Below are positions 16,172 to 25,296 of a stretch of 64,000 bases of DNA, one piece after another. This stretch comes from Solobacterium sp. GTDB taxonomy: Bacteria > Bacillota_I > Bacilli_A > Erysipelotrichales > Erysipelotrichaceae. The notes under the pieces are model-generated. The model worked only from the letters and a program-made list of their open reading frames with translations. It had not been told where the DNA came from and made no database searches. The position numbers were made by a program, and so were the translations under genes. Within the stretch, counting starts at the first letter, position 1. The number at the start of each line of letters is the position of its first letter. The stretch lies in the NCBI GenBank assembly GCA_017941735.1, contig JAGAVW010000046.1, positions 1-64,000 of the forward strand, given 5' to 3'.

Positions 16172-17315
16172 AAAGAAGATTCTATTTGTGAATGACGAAA
16201 TGCGCATGGGCGGGGTAGCCCGTGTTTTAAACTCGTTAATGCGTAACTTACCTAGAGACAAATATGAAATTGATTTATTGGTATTGCATAAAGAGGGAAT
16301 GTTACTTAACGAAGTGCCCAATGATGTACATGTTTATGAAGGTAGTAAGTTTTTTGAGACCGTTGACTTATCTTTAGATCGTTTAATAAAAGAGAAGGAT
16401 TATCCAAAAATCGCTTCTAAGTTGCGCTTGCTTTTCTATATGAAGACGGGCTTAATCAAAAAGAAGATTATGGAAGAGCGTAAGCGTATATTAGACAAAC
16501 AATATGATGTAGAAGTTGCGGCAAAAGAAGGCTTTTGTACGATTTTTACCGCTTATGGGGATAGCAAACGAAAAATCAATTGGGTGTTAACCGATTATAG
16601 TGTTAAGAATTATTCCGTAAACCATATGTCTTTAGTCAAACAAGCGTTACAACAAATTGATTTAAATATTGCGGATAGTAAACAAGCTCTCGTTGCCTAT
16701 GAGACGGTATTCCGTGTGCAAAATGGGGTGACGATACATAATCTAATGGAGGATTCCATTCTCGAAAAAGGGAATCGCAAAGAGGATTGTGAAATTAAAG
16801 ATAGCGATGTTCCAAATGTCATCACGGTGGCACGCTTTCATCCGCAAAAGAGTATTGATCGCTTACTCATCGCAAGTCAAAACGCAAAAGAGCGTGGGTA
16901 TGCGCATCATTTATATCTTGTCGGGGGTGGCGAATTAGAAAGTGAATTAAAAGAATATGCGGAAGTGTATCAAATGGAGCATGTGCATTTTCTAGGTTAT
17001 AAACAAAATCCCTATGCAGATATGAAAAAGGCAGATTTATTTGTCTTAAGTAGCCTTTATGAAGGCTTTGCGACGGTTGTGAGTGAAAGTTTGATGTTGA
17101 CAACACCCGTATTAACAACCCGTGTAAGTGGATGTGAAGAACAAATTACTTCCCCAGACTATGGTTGGATTGTAGAGAATACACAAGAAGCACTTAACCA
17201 AGGACTCATAGAAGCCTTGTCTAATCCAGCCCGTCTTAAAGAACAAAAAGAAGCACTGAAACATCATCATTATGATAATGAAGCTATAATTGAGGAGTTT
17301 GTGAAGGTCTTATGA
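16164..17315 (+). CDS. family 4 glycosyltransferase (GT-B)
   Basis: 383 residues. N-terminal Rossmann part with MRMGGVARVLNSL; C-terminal donor-binding part with VARFHPQKSIDRLL, LVGGGELESEL, HVHFLGYKQNPYADM and the SSLYEGFATVVSESL motif with the E-x7-E catalytic pair. These are retaining, UDP-sugar-using enzymes of polysaccharide assembly. Start ATG 16164 overlaps the preceding gene by 8 nt; its last codon region overlaps the next ATG by 4 nt. Confidence 0.9.
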   Translation: MGKKKILFVNDEMRMGGVARVLNSLMRNLPRDKYEIDLLVLHKEGMLLNEVPNDVHVYEGSKFFETVDLSLDRLIKEKDYPKIASKLRLLFYMKTGLIKKKIMEERKRILDKQYDVEVAAKEGFCTIFTAYGDSKRKINWVLTDYSVKNYSVNHMSLVKQALQQIDLNIADSKQALVAYETVFRVQNGVTIHNLMEDSILEKGNRKEDCEIKDSDVPNVITVARFHPQKSIDRLLIASQNAKERGYAHHLYLVGGGELESELKEYAEVYQMEHVHFLGYKQNPYADMKKADLFVLSSLYEGFATVVSESLMLTTPVLTTRVSGCEEQITSPDYGWIVENTQEALNQGLIEALSNPARLKEQKEALKHHHYDNEAIIEEFVKVL

Positions 17316-19039
17316 ATTTAAAATTTCAAAAGACATTACGATACCTCGTACTCGCATTTATCGCAATCCAACCCTTAGTGGATATGGATTATCTTTTCTA
17401 TGATTTCTTAGATTCCATGGGTTTACCACGGCTTTCTACGGTTTTACGCTTTGTGGTCCTTCCGTTGTTGGTATTACTTGTTTTTTGGACATGCGACAAA
17501 AAGAAAAAGAAGACATTCTTTATTACTGCACTCTATGGGATTGCGGTCCTCGTCTATTATTATTTACATAGCAAACAAGCCGTTATGCTATTTGATCGGT
17601 TGGATTTTACAGACAATTTCTATTTTTCTTATTTCCAAGAATTAACCTATATCCTAACGCTTGTATTACCATATGCCATCATTTATATGGCTTACCAAGA
17701 AGATATTACGATGAAAGAATTGAAGTGGATTACCATTTTAGAATCCGCTTTAATCTCCATCACCATTGTGTTTGGAGATCTATATGTGTGTGCAAGAAGT
17801 ACGTATTATGGAAATACAGTAGGGAATGTGTTCTCTTGGTTTACCAATATTTATGAGTGGTATCATCCTCGTACCTTAGCTTCTAAATTTTTCTTTAACG
17901 AAGGAAATACCATTGGCATACTTTTGTTCATGTTGTTGCCAGTGCTTTATTATTTCCTATTTCGATCGGAAAAGAAAAAAGAACAGAATTGGCTCTTAGG
18001 TCTAATCTTTTTACATTCCTTAGCGATGCAGATGTTGGCGACACGTGTCGCAACTTATGGAGCCCTTTTGGTGCCAATTGTTTTCTTATGCATATATTAT
18101 TTTGATTGTATTAAGAACAAGAAAGAGATTCATAAAATTGAACTCATCCCATCCATATTTGCGATTCTTATCGTTGGGGGGCTCATACTAATTCAAAGAT
18201 TAAAGAATCAAGCTATTCTAGATACACTTGTTTGGGTGTTATTGGTGCTTGCTTTATTAGTCATGATGGCGTGGTTACTCATCCAAGCGATGAATAAAAG
18301 TACCAACTACACCAAACGCATTTTATTTACAGTCTTCTTTGCAATCCTTTTTTCTGGCATCTTAGATCGTACACCAGCAATCCAAAATCAAAAAGTGGAT
18401 GCGAAAAATGATGTCGCTTTATTACATAATGGAATGGCAGATTTAGGAAGAGAAGAATTAAAGAATGCGGAAGATTTAATTCCGGGAAGTCCAGAATATA
18501 TTAACTTCTATGTCTATATGTTTGAAACCTATGGTATTAATGCGCGGTATATCCAAAGTGTTCCATCTATGTACTATACCGAATATTATTCTTATCAACA
18601 TGATCCAAAGTTTTGGACGGATGTATGTTTTATGGATGTCTTTGACCGTGTGAGTGGACGCCAAATTGAAACCATTTTCTTTAACTATAAATACAAAAGT
18701 TTAACGCCTCAGGAAAAGATATTAGGAATGGGGTATTCCCCATTTATGAACGGATCTATCGTTTTAGAACAAGACTTCAAACAACAAGTTTATACCCTTG
18801 GTTATTTGGGCTTCGTGTTATGTGTTGCGCCTTGGTTACTTGTGGTTATTTATGGGGTTTATAAAATACTACGTCACTATAAGCGTTTCTTGAATATGGA
18901 AATCATGGTCTTAGCTTTTGCACTTGCGAGTGGATTGGGTTCTGCGTGGCTGAGTGGGCATGTGTTAGATCAATTTGTGACTTCTACCTACATGGCATTA
19001 TTAACTGCTATACTATTAAGGAAAGTGAATGCCGAATGA
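17312..19039 (+). CDS. O-antigen ligase/polymerase-like membrane protein
   Basis: 575 residues with about 12 membrane helices and a large outer loop (about residues 370-480) before the last helices. This is the layout of the O-antigen ligase/Wzy superfamily. Conserved sequence in this family is weak, so the call rests on topology, length and its place between two glycosyltransferase genes. It would join repeat units outside the membrane. Coupled by 4-nt overlaps on both sides. Confidence 0.7.
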   Translation: MNLKFQKTLRYLVLAFIAIQPLVDMDYLFYDFLDSMGLPRLSTVLRFVVLPLLVLLVFWTCDKKKKKTFFITALYGIAVLVYYYLHSKQAVMLFDRLDFTDNFYFSYFQELTYILTLVLPYAIIYMAYQEDITMKELKWITILESALISITIVFGDLYVCARSTYYGNTVGNVFSWFTNIYEWYHPRTLASKFFFNEGNTIGILLFMLLPVLYYFLFRSEKKKEQNWLLGLIFLHSLAMQMLATRVATYGALLVPIVFLCIYYFDCIKNKKEIHKIELIPSIFAILIVGGLILIQRLKNQAILDTLVWVLLVLALLVMMAWLLIQAMNKSTNYTKRILFTVFFAILFSGILDRTPAIQNQKVDAKNDVALLHNGMADLGREELKNAEDLIPGSPEYINFYVYMFETYGINARYIQSVPSMYYTEYYSYQHDPKFWTDVCFMDVFDRVSGRQIETIFFNYKYKSLTPQEKILGMGYSPFMNGSIVLEQDFKQQVYTLGYLGFVLCVAPWLLVVIYGVYKILRHYKRFLNMEIMVLAFALASGLGSAWLSGHVLDQFVTSTYMALLTAILLRKVNAE

Positions 19040-20013
19040 AACCAAAAGTAAGTGTTATTGTCCCATGTTATAACAGTGCAAAAACAGTCGAGAAAACACT
19101 CGACTCTTTACGTAATCAAACATTAAAAGAGTTAGAAATCATTGTGGTCAATGATGGTTCAACGGATAACACCGAACAAGTTTTAATGACATATCAAGCA
19201 CAATATCCAGATTGTAACCTCAATGTTTATTCCAAACAAAATGAAGGCATAGCGGAATGTCGTAATTATGCCCTTACAAAGGTGAATGGAGAATACATTG
19301 GTTTTTTAGATAGTGATGATTATGCAGAAACAAAGATGTTTGAAAAACTCTACCAGTGCGCAATCGATAATAATGCACAAGTAGTTGTGTCGGATTTCTA
19401 TTGGGAAAACTCAAAGGGAACCACACTTCAAAAAGAGGGGCCCTATGAAATCGGTACGGATATGATGGTACATTTGTTTGCGACTCTATGGAATAAACTC
19501 TATCAAACTTCATTTATTCAATCCTTAGATTTTAAATTTCCCTATGGAGACCGATATGAAGATGCTTGTTATCTTTATTGTATGGTGCCTCATGTTGAAC
19601 GGCTTGCCTTTACAAATGAAGCATATGTACATTATGTACAACATGAAACAAGTATCACGCACACAAACAATAACCTAGTTAAAAACATGATTGATGTCTT
19701 TCAAATCATTTTAAAATACTATAAAGAGCACCATTTTTATGATGCATACAAAGATGCCTTAGAGTACATTCACATTAAATTCTTTTTAGGGAATAGTTTT
19801 TTACGTAGTGCCCGTATCCAAGATAAAGAAGACCGTGAAAAAACCATTCAAATGGGGTGGGATTTATTGAATAAAGAGTTCCCAAATTGGCATCAAAATC
19901 CATATCTAAAATCGCTAGGTGGAATGAAAAACAAGTATTTTTCTCTTGTGAGAGATTGGAATATCAAACTATTTGCGTGGTTCTTCCGTCATTTTAAGAG
20001 CGATAATTTATAA
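19036..20013 (+). CDS. family 2 glycosyltransferase
   Basis: 325 residues from ATG 19036, which overlaps the previous stop; the frame is open 30 codons further upstream but that lies inside the polymerase gene. Motifs: VSVIVPCYNSAKTVEKTLDS, VNDGSTDNTE, NEGIAECRNYAL, FLDSDDY. Cytoplasmic sugar transfer to a lipid-linked oligosaccharide is inferred from family and place. Last gene of the run that starts at 15212. Confidence 0.9.
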   Translation: MKPKVSVIVPCYNSAKTVEKTLDSLRNQTLKELEIIVVNDGSTDNTEQVLMTYQAQYPDCNLNVYSKQNEGIAECRNYALTKVNGEYIGFLDSDDYAETKMFEKLYQCAIDNNAQVVVSDFYWENSKGTTLQKEGPYEIGTDMMVHLFATLWNKLYQTSFIQSLDFKFPYGDRYEDACYLYCMVPHVERLAFTNEAYVHYVQHETSITHTNNNLVKNMIDVFQIILKYYKEHHFYDAYKDALEYIHIKFFLGNSFLRSARIQDKEDREKTIQMGWDLLNKEFPNWHQNPYLKSLGGMKNKYFSLVRDWNIKLFAWFFRHFKSDNL

Positions 20014-20027
20014 ATCTTCGGTGGGAT

Positions 20028-20056
20028 TTGGTAATGAATCAATCCTGAGGTATAAT
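20028..20056 (+). promoter_or_regulatory. promoter of the GtrB-like/LCP transcription unit
   Basis: TTGGTA (20028-20033), 17-nt spacer, TATAAT (20051-20056). A normal leader with CCGGAGG lies between it and ATG 20076, unlike the leaderless genes of this window. Confidence 0.7.
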
Positions 20057-20075
20057 ATTGTCCGGAGGTAAATCC

Positions 20076-21002
20076 ATGGAATTATTGTCAGTTGTAGTAC
20101 CTTGCTATAACGAAATGGAAACAGTAGATATTTTTTATGATGCTTTATGCAAGGTTTTAAAGACCATGGATAAGGACTACGAGATTATCTTTGTGAATGA
20201 TGGCTCGAAAGATCAAACCTTAGAAAAACTGAAAGCCATTTATGATAAAGCAAATGGGAAAGTGAAAATCATCGACTTTTCGCGTAACTTCGGTAAAGAA
20301 GGTGCTTTATTAGCTGGTTTACGTTATGCCAAAGGGGACTATGTCACCGTCATGGATGCGGATATGCAAGATCCACCAGAATACCTTCCTAAGATGTTTG
20401 AAACCATGGAAAAAAATGGGGATGATATTGTAGGTTCACGTCGTGTAACGCGGAAGGGGGAACCTCCTATTCGTTCTTGGTTTGCGCGTCGCTTTTATCG
20501 CTTAATCAATCGCTTTACAGAAGTTGAGATTGTGGATGGGGCACGTGATTTCCGTTTAATGAAGCGTCAAGTTGTAGATGCCATCTTACAATTGAATGAA
20601 TATGGTCGTTTTTCAAAAGGCTTATTTGCGTGGGTTGGCTTTAAAACAGAATATTTAGAATATGAAAACATTGAACGTGTCGCAGGAGAAACCAAATGGT
20701 CTTTTTGGAAATTGTTCCGTTATGCACTCGATGGGATTGTTGAGTATACCAATGTACCACTAGCACTCGCATCCTTTGTTGGAGGTTTTTTAACCTTTGT
20801 GATGTTTATCGAGCTACTAGTGCTTCTAGTTTTATCCTTAAATGGAAAAGTGATTACAAATACAACTCTAGTATTAAGTGTTGTATTATTCCTAGGTGGA
20901 ATCATTTTGTTAGCGATAGGTATTGTAGGCGAATACTTAGGGAAAACCTATAACGAAGTGAAGAAGCGTCCAAATTATATTGTGAAAAAGTATTATGATT
21001 AG
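20076..21002 (+). CDS. polyprenyl-phosphate glycosyltransferase (GtrB/ArnC/DPM1-like)
   Basis: 308 residues. GT2 catalytic domain: VVVPCYNEMETVD, VNDGSKDQT, SRNFGKEGALLAGLRYA, VMDADMQDPPE, and GARDFRLM. Two C-terminal membrane helices follow (~230-250 and 262-284), and the end is basic. This set is diagnostic for enzymes that attach a sugar to undecaprenyl phosphate, so that the sugar can be used outside by GT-C enzymes, such as the DUF6056 and YfhO proteins nearby. ATG 20076 is preferred over the upstream TTG because CCGGAGG precedes it. Confidence 0.92.
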   Translation: MELLSVVVPCYNEMETVDIFYDALCKVLKTMDKDYEIIFVNDGSKDQTLEKLKAIYDKANGKVKIIDFSRNFGKEGALLAGLRYAKGDYVTVMDADMQDPPEYLPKMFETMEKNGDDIVGSRRVTRKGEPPIRSWFARRFYRLINRFTEVEIVDGARDFRLMKRQVVDAILQLNEYGRFSKGLFAWVGFKTEYLEYENIERVAGETKWSFWKLFRYALDGIVEYTNVPLALASFVGGFLTFVMFIELLVLLVLSLNGKVITNTTLVLSVVLFLGGIILLAIGIVGEYLGKTYNEVKKRPNYIVKKYYD

Positions 21003-21011
21003 GAGACATAA

Positions 21012-21836
21012 ATGTCAAAAGAAAGAACAAACAAAGCAGTAAAACCAAATCGTAATTCGAACACTCACCCAAGATCATCCACGCCACATCAAGTGGAAAG
21101 TGGTATGAATCGGGTGCTTTTGTTTGCGTTACTTGGTTTATCGATTATTACGGTGCTTGCTTTTCTGATTAATATGGCACGCATTGCCTTACAGAAGAAT
21201 ACGACGAGCACCCCAAGTGAAGAGACAGCAGCAGTTGAAACGATGTCTAGTGATACTGGAGTATCCATGCGAAATGATATGTATTCTGTAGGAAACAATC
21301 CAACCGATTTACAACAAGAATACTTCCAAAAGTTAACAGATGCGATTAAATCACAAGATAAAGCAGCAATTGCGGAAGCTGTAGTATATAACTTTGTATC
21401 GGATTACTTTACTTGGACGAATAAAGACGGTAACTATGAAGTGGGTGGACTACAGTATATCTATACGCCAGATATTGCTGGCTTTGAACAATGGTCACGC
21501 TATAACTTCTATAAAGATTTAGATTTATATATTTCTCAAAAAGGAAGAGAGAAACTCATTGAAGTGCAATCAATCACCACTTCAAAACCAGTGGAAAAAG
21601 CACCAGACTTTGCGGTTACGGTTTGGGACGATCCACAAACAAAACGGGAAATCAAATATGAAAGTTACGAAGTAAATGTGACTTGGGAATACACCAATAG
21701 CTCCGATGCGAATAGTTTTCCAACAGGCGCACGTTTCTTTGTGATTGATAATGATGGGCGCTTAGAGATTGCGGAATTCTATGATGTAGAAAGCATCAAA
21801 GAATGGGAAGCAAGTCAAAGTGCGACACAGGGATAA
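21012..21836 (+). CDS. membrane-anchored extracellular protein, unknown function
   Basis: 274 residues: a basic, Asn/Pro-rich cytoplasmic start (~35 residues), one membrane helix (about 36-56), a Ser/Thr-rich linker, then an outer domain of ~170 residues starting near QQEYFQKLTDAIKS. The helix-then-strand pattern in that domain would fit an NTF2/Mce-associated-like fold, but no family is recognised. It lies 9 nt after the GtrB-like gene and directly before the LCP gene, so a role in wall-glycan attachment is possible. Confidence 0.7.
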   Translation: MSKERTNKAVKPNRNSNTHPRSSTPHQVESGMNRVLLFALLGLSIITVLAFLINMARIALQKNTTSTPSEETAAVETMSSDTGVSMRNDMYSVGNNPTDLQQEYFQKLTDAIKSQDKAAIAEAVVYNFVSDYFTWTNKDGNYEVGGLQYIYTPDIAGFEQWSRYNFYKDLDLYISQKGREKLIEVQSITTSKPVEKAPDFAVTVWDDPQTKREIKYESYEVNVTWEYTNSSDANSFPTGARFFVIDNDGRLEIAEFYDVESIKEWEASQSATQG

Positions 21837-21849
21837 GGAGGAATTGCAA

Positions 21850-24519
21850 ATGAGTGAGAAAGACAACAAAACAATTCCAGAGATGCCAATTAAGCAGCAA
21901 TATCGGCATGCTAAACCTGAAGGAAATAAGACAATTCAATCAATCAAACCGAAGGAAGATTCGGTTTCGATTCCTGTATTAGGGCAACATAAAAGTGAGA
22001 CACCAATCATGCAAGAAGAAGTCTCTTTTCAAGATGCCTTTAAAGAATTAGAAGCAATTCAAAAAGAACACCCAGTTGCGCCAAAACCACAAGAAGCGCA
22101 ACCCGTAAACATTGCTTCTAAAGAAGTAAAACCACAACCTACGGTGGCGAAACAAACGCAAACTTCACAAGCACAAGGCAATGTACAAAAGACAAAAGCA
22201 CAACCGAAAGTGGCGCAACCACATCCAAAACAACATTCAAGTCATAAAAAACCATCATCAGATAGTTTTGGGAAGAATACATGGTGGATTAATATTTTGC
22301 TTGTAGCATTAGCTCTCATCGTTAATTTCTTAATTCTATTTGTATTTTTCCGTACCACACAATTTGCGAATCTAAGCAAGCGTGGCTTTATCTTATTAAA
22401 TCTATTTGCGATGCTATTATTACTCGCAATCAATTTAGTAATCTTCTTTGCGATTCGCAATAATAAAAAGGTATTGTACTCTGTTGCCTGTGGCTTACTT
22501 GCGATTGCTTTACTATTCGGTGGAATTGGCAGCTATGTAGCAGGGCGCGTTACGACAGAAGTAGAAAAGATCACAAGTACAGTTGTTCAAGAGTCTGTCT
22601 CTACAAGTTTTGTTGTTTATAATAGTGGCACTTCGAGTATTAAAGATATTATCGAGTTAGAGGGGAAACGCGTTGGGTATGCAAGTGGAACGCATACCGC
22701 AACACTAGGACAAGAACAAATCAAAAATAAAGGTTTAAATGTTTCAGCAGAAGAATATCAAGATTATAGTGCAGTTTTATTAGCGCTCTTTAGTGGCGAA
22801 ATTGATTGTGCCATTTTACCAACCAACTACTTAACGATGTTCCAAAATGAAGCACGTATGAAAGAACATTTAGAGAAAACTTCTTCCATTCTTGATTTCG
22901 AAGAAACTGTCACCGTAGAAAGTGCAGCTGGAGCAGATAAAGATATTACAAAAGAACCATTTACTGTCTTATTAATTGGTAATGCGGATGGGCTGAGTGA
23001 CACCATGATTCTTTGTTCGGTCAATCCAATCAGTATGAAAGTTACGATGTCTTCTCTAGCAAGAGACTCCTATGTACCAATTACTTGTTATGGTGGGGGC
23101 CAATCCAAATTGAATGCCTCCCATGCGGTAAGTAAAGATTGTACGGTTTCTACAATTGAACAACTTGTAGGCGTAGATATTGACTACTACATCGATACTA
23201 ACTTCCAAGGCGTTGTTGATGTGGTCGATGCTTTAGGTGGAATTGTCGTTAATAGTCCAATTTCCTTTGTAGGACAAAGTTCTTCCAAAGAACGTGGTCA
23301 CTATACGGTTTATGTACCAGCTGGAGATAATGTCGTATTGAATGGAGAACAGGCACTTGCTTTTGCAAGAGAACGTTATAAATTTGCGGATGGGGACTTC
23401 GCAAGACAACGTCACCAACAACAAGTCATTGAAGCAATTATGCGTAAGATTATGCGTACACGTGATGTAAATACCTTTGTCAATGTCATGAAGGCAGCAG
23501 GGGATAATATTCAAACGAATCTCAGTGTACAACAAATGACAAGTTTTGTTAGTTACGCAATGCAAAAATCGAATCGTTATTATGATAAAGAACACATTGA
23601 ACGAATTTTTGATATTCAAACTTCACGTGTAACAGGATACAATTCTGGTTTGTGGGATGCTGGTTTAGAGATGGCCATTTATATTTACCGTCTATGGCAA
23701 GGCTCTCTTACAGCTACCAAAACAGCAATTGAACGTAATATCAATTACAGCAGTACACCAACTGCTGCAACTGATCGTATTCAATGGTCAGCAAACTGGG
23801 AATTTACTCCACCAGTCATTTCCTATGATTTCTATCCAGAATATATGATTCCATCTGAAGTACCACCAGAAGTGGAAGAAAAAGAAGCACAAGAAGCTGG
23901 ATGTGATGCAACTACACAAATTGTTGATGGAAACGGTAACTGTGCTTGTAACACAGCTGCTGGTTATACAGATGATGGAAATGGTAATTGTGTATGTAAA
24001 GATGGGTTTACAGGAGATGCAACTCAAGGATGTACACCAATCCCAGAAGAATCAGCAACGCCTGAAGCTACTCCAACACCATCTCCATCCGCTACACCTG
24101 ATGTAAATACAGAAGCAGGATGTAACGCGGCTAGAGGAGAAGGCAGTTGGTATAACAATGTATGTTATAACAATAAAGAAGAAGCAGATGCACAAAGACA
24201 GAAAGATGCGGATGCACAAAAGGCTGCTGAAGAAGAAGCGAAGAAAAAAGCAGAGGAAGAGGCAGCACGCAAAGCTGCAGAGGAAGAAGCGGCTCGCAAA
24301 GCTGCTGAAGAAGAAGCGGCACGTAAGGATGCTGAAGAGGAGGCTGCACGTAAAGCTGCAGAAGCAAAAGCAGCATGTGAAGGACAAGGTGGAAGTTGGG
24401 ATGGAGCAAATTGTATTATGCCAACATCAGAACCAACTCCAACTGAAGCACCTCCACAGGATAATACAAATCAAAATACAGCACCTACAACTGAAGCGGA
24501 ACCAACACCTGAAGGTTAA
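21850..24519 (+). CDS. LytR-CpsA-Psr (LCP) family protein with extra domains
   Basis: 889 residues from ATG 21850 (AAGGAGG upstream). Order: Pro/Gln/Lys-rich cytoplasmic region (1-140); three membrane helices (~144-164, 174-195, 202-222); a half solute-binding-like domain (~252-340, LEGKRVGYASGTHT); LCP domain (~367-635; SSLARDSYV, DTNFQGVVDVVDALGG, LAFARERYKFADGDFARQR); a Cys-rich stretch with two CxC pairs (~680-730); Pro/Thr linker; a Glu/Ala/Arg/Lys helix of nine-residue repeats; Pro/Thr tail. LCP proteins move polyprenyl-linked glycans onto peptidoglycan outside the cell. The core Arg and Asp residues are present. The flanking domains are unusual for the family. Confidence 0.9.
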   Translation: MSEKDNKTIPEMPIKQQYRHAKPEGNKTIQSIKPKEDSVSIPVLGQHKSETPIMQEEVSFQDAFKELEAIQKEHPVAPKPQEAQPVNIASKEVKPQPTVAKQTQTSQAQGNVQKTKAQPKVAQPHPKQHSSHKKPSSDSFGKNTWWINILLVALALIVNFLILFVFFRTTQFANLSKRGFILLNLFAMLLLLAINLVIFFAIRNNKKVLYSVACGLLAIALLFGGIGSYVAGRVTTEVEKITSTVVQESVSTSFVVYNSGTSSIKDIIELEGKRVGYASGTHTATLGQEQIKNKGLNVSAEEYQDYSAVLLALFSGEIDCAILPTNYLTMFQNEARMKEHLEKTSSILDFEETVTVESAAGADKDITKEPFTVLLIGNADGLSDTMILCSVNPISMKVTMSSLARDSYVPITCYGGGQSKLNASHAVSKDCTVSTIEQLVGVDIDYYIDTNFQGVVDVVDALGGIVVNSPISFVGQSSSKERGHYTVYVPAGDNVVLNGEQALAFARERYKFADGDFARQRHQQQVIEAIMRKIMRTRDVNTFVNVMKAAGDNIQTNLSVQQMTSFVSYAMQKSNRYYDKEHIERIFDIQTSRVTGYNSGLWDAGLEMAIYIYRLWQGSLTATKTAIERNINYSSTPTAATDRIQWSANWEFTPPVISYDFYPEYMIPSEVPPEVEEKEAQEAGCDATTQIVDGNGNCACNTAAGYTDDGNGNCVCKDGFTGDATQGCTPIPEESATPEATPTPSPSATPDVNTEAGCNAARGEGSWYNNVCYNNKEEADAQRQKDADAQKAAEEEAKKKAEEEAARKAAEEEAARKAAEEEAARKDAEEEAARKAAEAKAACEGQGGSWDGANCIMPTSEPTPTEAPPQDNTNQNTAPTTEAEPTPEG
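24253..24360 (+). repeat. four tandem 27-bp repeats coding EEEAARKAA
   Basis: Four in-frame copies of a 27-nt unit, differing mainly at third codon positions, one copy having KDA in place of KAA. The period of nine and charge pattern suggest a stiff single alpha-helix rather than a heptad coiled coil. The helix is bracketed by two short motifs of the form C...GSW..N.C (near 24121-24167 and 24374-24414). Confidence 0.85.
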
Positions 24520-24522
24520 ACA

Positions 24523-24552
24523 GAAAGTGGCACTTTGTGCCATTTTCTTTTT
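24523..24552 (+). terminator. terminator after the LCP gene
   Basis: GAAAGTGGCAC and GTGCCATTTTC pair over 11 bp (one G-U) with a TTT loop, followed by a T-rich run. Confidence 0.85.
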
Positions 24553-24588
24553 GCAGAAGTATACAATATAGTAGAATTAATATAAAAA

Positions 24589-24594
24589 TATAAT
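24589..24594 (+). promoter_or_regulatory. likely -10 of the toxin-antitoxin pair
   Basis: TATAAT in a very A/T-rich stretch, 30 nt before ATG 24625; no convincing -35 hexamer. Confidence 0.45.
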
Positions 24595-24624
24595 AAAATT
24601 ATGCTATCTATAGGAGGTGTGATT

Positions 24625-24891
24625 ATGAAAATATATCCTTCAGCTGCGATACGGCAAAACTATAATACTGTTTCAGAAGAATGTAAAAAAACAAAAGAGC
24701 CAATATATTTAACAAAGAATGGAGAAGGCGATTTGGTTGTGATGGATATTGAAAGTTTCAATCGAAGAGAGAAGATGCTCTCTTTACGTGAAGAATTATT
24801 GGCAATCGAAGAGGATAGACTACAGGGTAGAGTCGGAATAGAAATAGATGAGTTAGATGCAAAGCTAGATGCATTACTTGAGAGTTTATAA
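24625..24891 (+). CDS. Phd/YefM-type antitoxin
   Basis: 88 residues. The N-terminal part (YPSAAIRQNYNTVSEECKK, then EPIYLTKNGEGDLVVMDIE) matches the Phd/YefM DNA-binding fold, and the charged C-terminal helix would wrap the toxin. It would repress its own promoter and neutralise the toxin encoded 2 nt after its stop. ATG 24625 is chosen because TAGGAGGTG lies just before it; an ATG at 24601 lacks such a site. Confidence 0.88.
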   Translation: MKIYPSAAIRQNYNTVSEECKKTKEPIYLTKNGEGDLVVMDIESFNRREKMLSLREELLAIEEDRLQGRVGIEIDELDAKLDALLESL

Positions 24892-24893
24892 AC

Positions 24894-25196
24894 ATGAATT
24901 ATAAAGTGATTGTATCTGATCGAGCTGCAGAAATGTTAAGTCGACACATTTCATTTATCTCAAAAGTGTCTAAAAAGGCTGCAAGGAAAACAAAGAACGA
25001 GATAGTTGAGGCTATTAAGAAGCTAAAACGGGATGCTCTTGTATATCCATTTTTTGAACAAGAATTCATTCCTAAGAACAAATATCATAAATGTGTCATT
25101 AACAAAAGATATCTACTTTTATATCAAGTCAAGGACAATGTGGTTTTTGTTGAGTACATTGTTGACACTAGAGAAGACTATTACTGGTTGCTCTAA
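24894..25196 (+). CDS. RelE/ParE-family toxin
   Basis: 100 residues: VIVSDRAAEMLSRHISFI, a helical pair rich in Lys, and a C-terminal sheet with RYLLLYQVKDNVVFVEYIVDTRED, the usual RelE/ParE end. RelE members cut mRNA on the ribosome while ParE members poison gyrase; sequence alone does not decide. It follows its antitoxin by 2 nt and ends in a terminator, so the pair is a compact unit between the LCP and rml genes. Confidence 0.87.
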   Translation: MNYKVIVSDRAAEMLSRHISFISKVSKKAARKTKNEIVEAIKKLKRDALVYPFFEQEFIPKNKYHKCVINKRYLLLYQVKDNVVFVEYIVDTREDYYWLL

Positions 25197-25225
25197 CTAG
25201 AATTTGTCCGTGATGCCAAAGAAAA

Positions 25226-25252
25226 AGGATTCCTATATTCCATAGGAATCCT
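25226..25252 (+). terminator. terminator after the toxin gene
   Basis: AGGATTCCTAT and ATAGGAATCCT pair perfectly over 11 bp with a 5-nt loop; a T-rich tract follows. Confidence 0.88.
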
Positions 25253-25263
25253 CTATTTTCGTA

Positions 25264-25272
25264 TGGTAGAAT
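25264..25272 (+). promoter_or_regulatory. extended -10 promoter of the rml genes
   Basis: TGG-TAGAAT at 25264-25272, 24 nt before ATG 25297; GAAGGTG serves as ribosome-binding site. Confidence 0.5.
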
Positions 25273-25296
25273 AGTAAAGGAAAGTGAAGGTGTGAT

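Noticed and set aside
23233-23619. Minus-strand 128-codon frame
   Set aside because: Lies wholly antisense to the conserved LCP domain, with no promoter or ribosome-binding site.
24253-24360. Tandem repeats as a CRISPR array
   Set aside because: 27-nt units follow each other without spacers and are in-frame coding.
24052-24409. Two overlapping minus-strand frames rich in Cys, Phe and Leu
   Set aside because: They are antisense to the Glu/Ala/Lys repeat coding of the LCP gene; the repeat composition keeps the other frames open. No start signals.
24158-24571. Plus-strand 137-codon frame rich in Lys/Arg
   Set aside because: Out-of-frame shadow of the same repeats; low-complexity and runs through the LCP stop and terminator.
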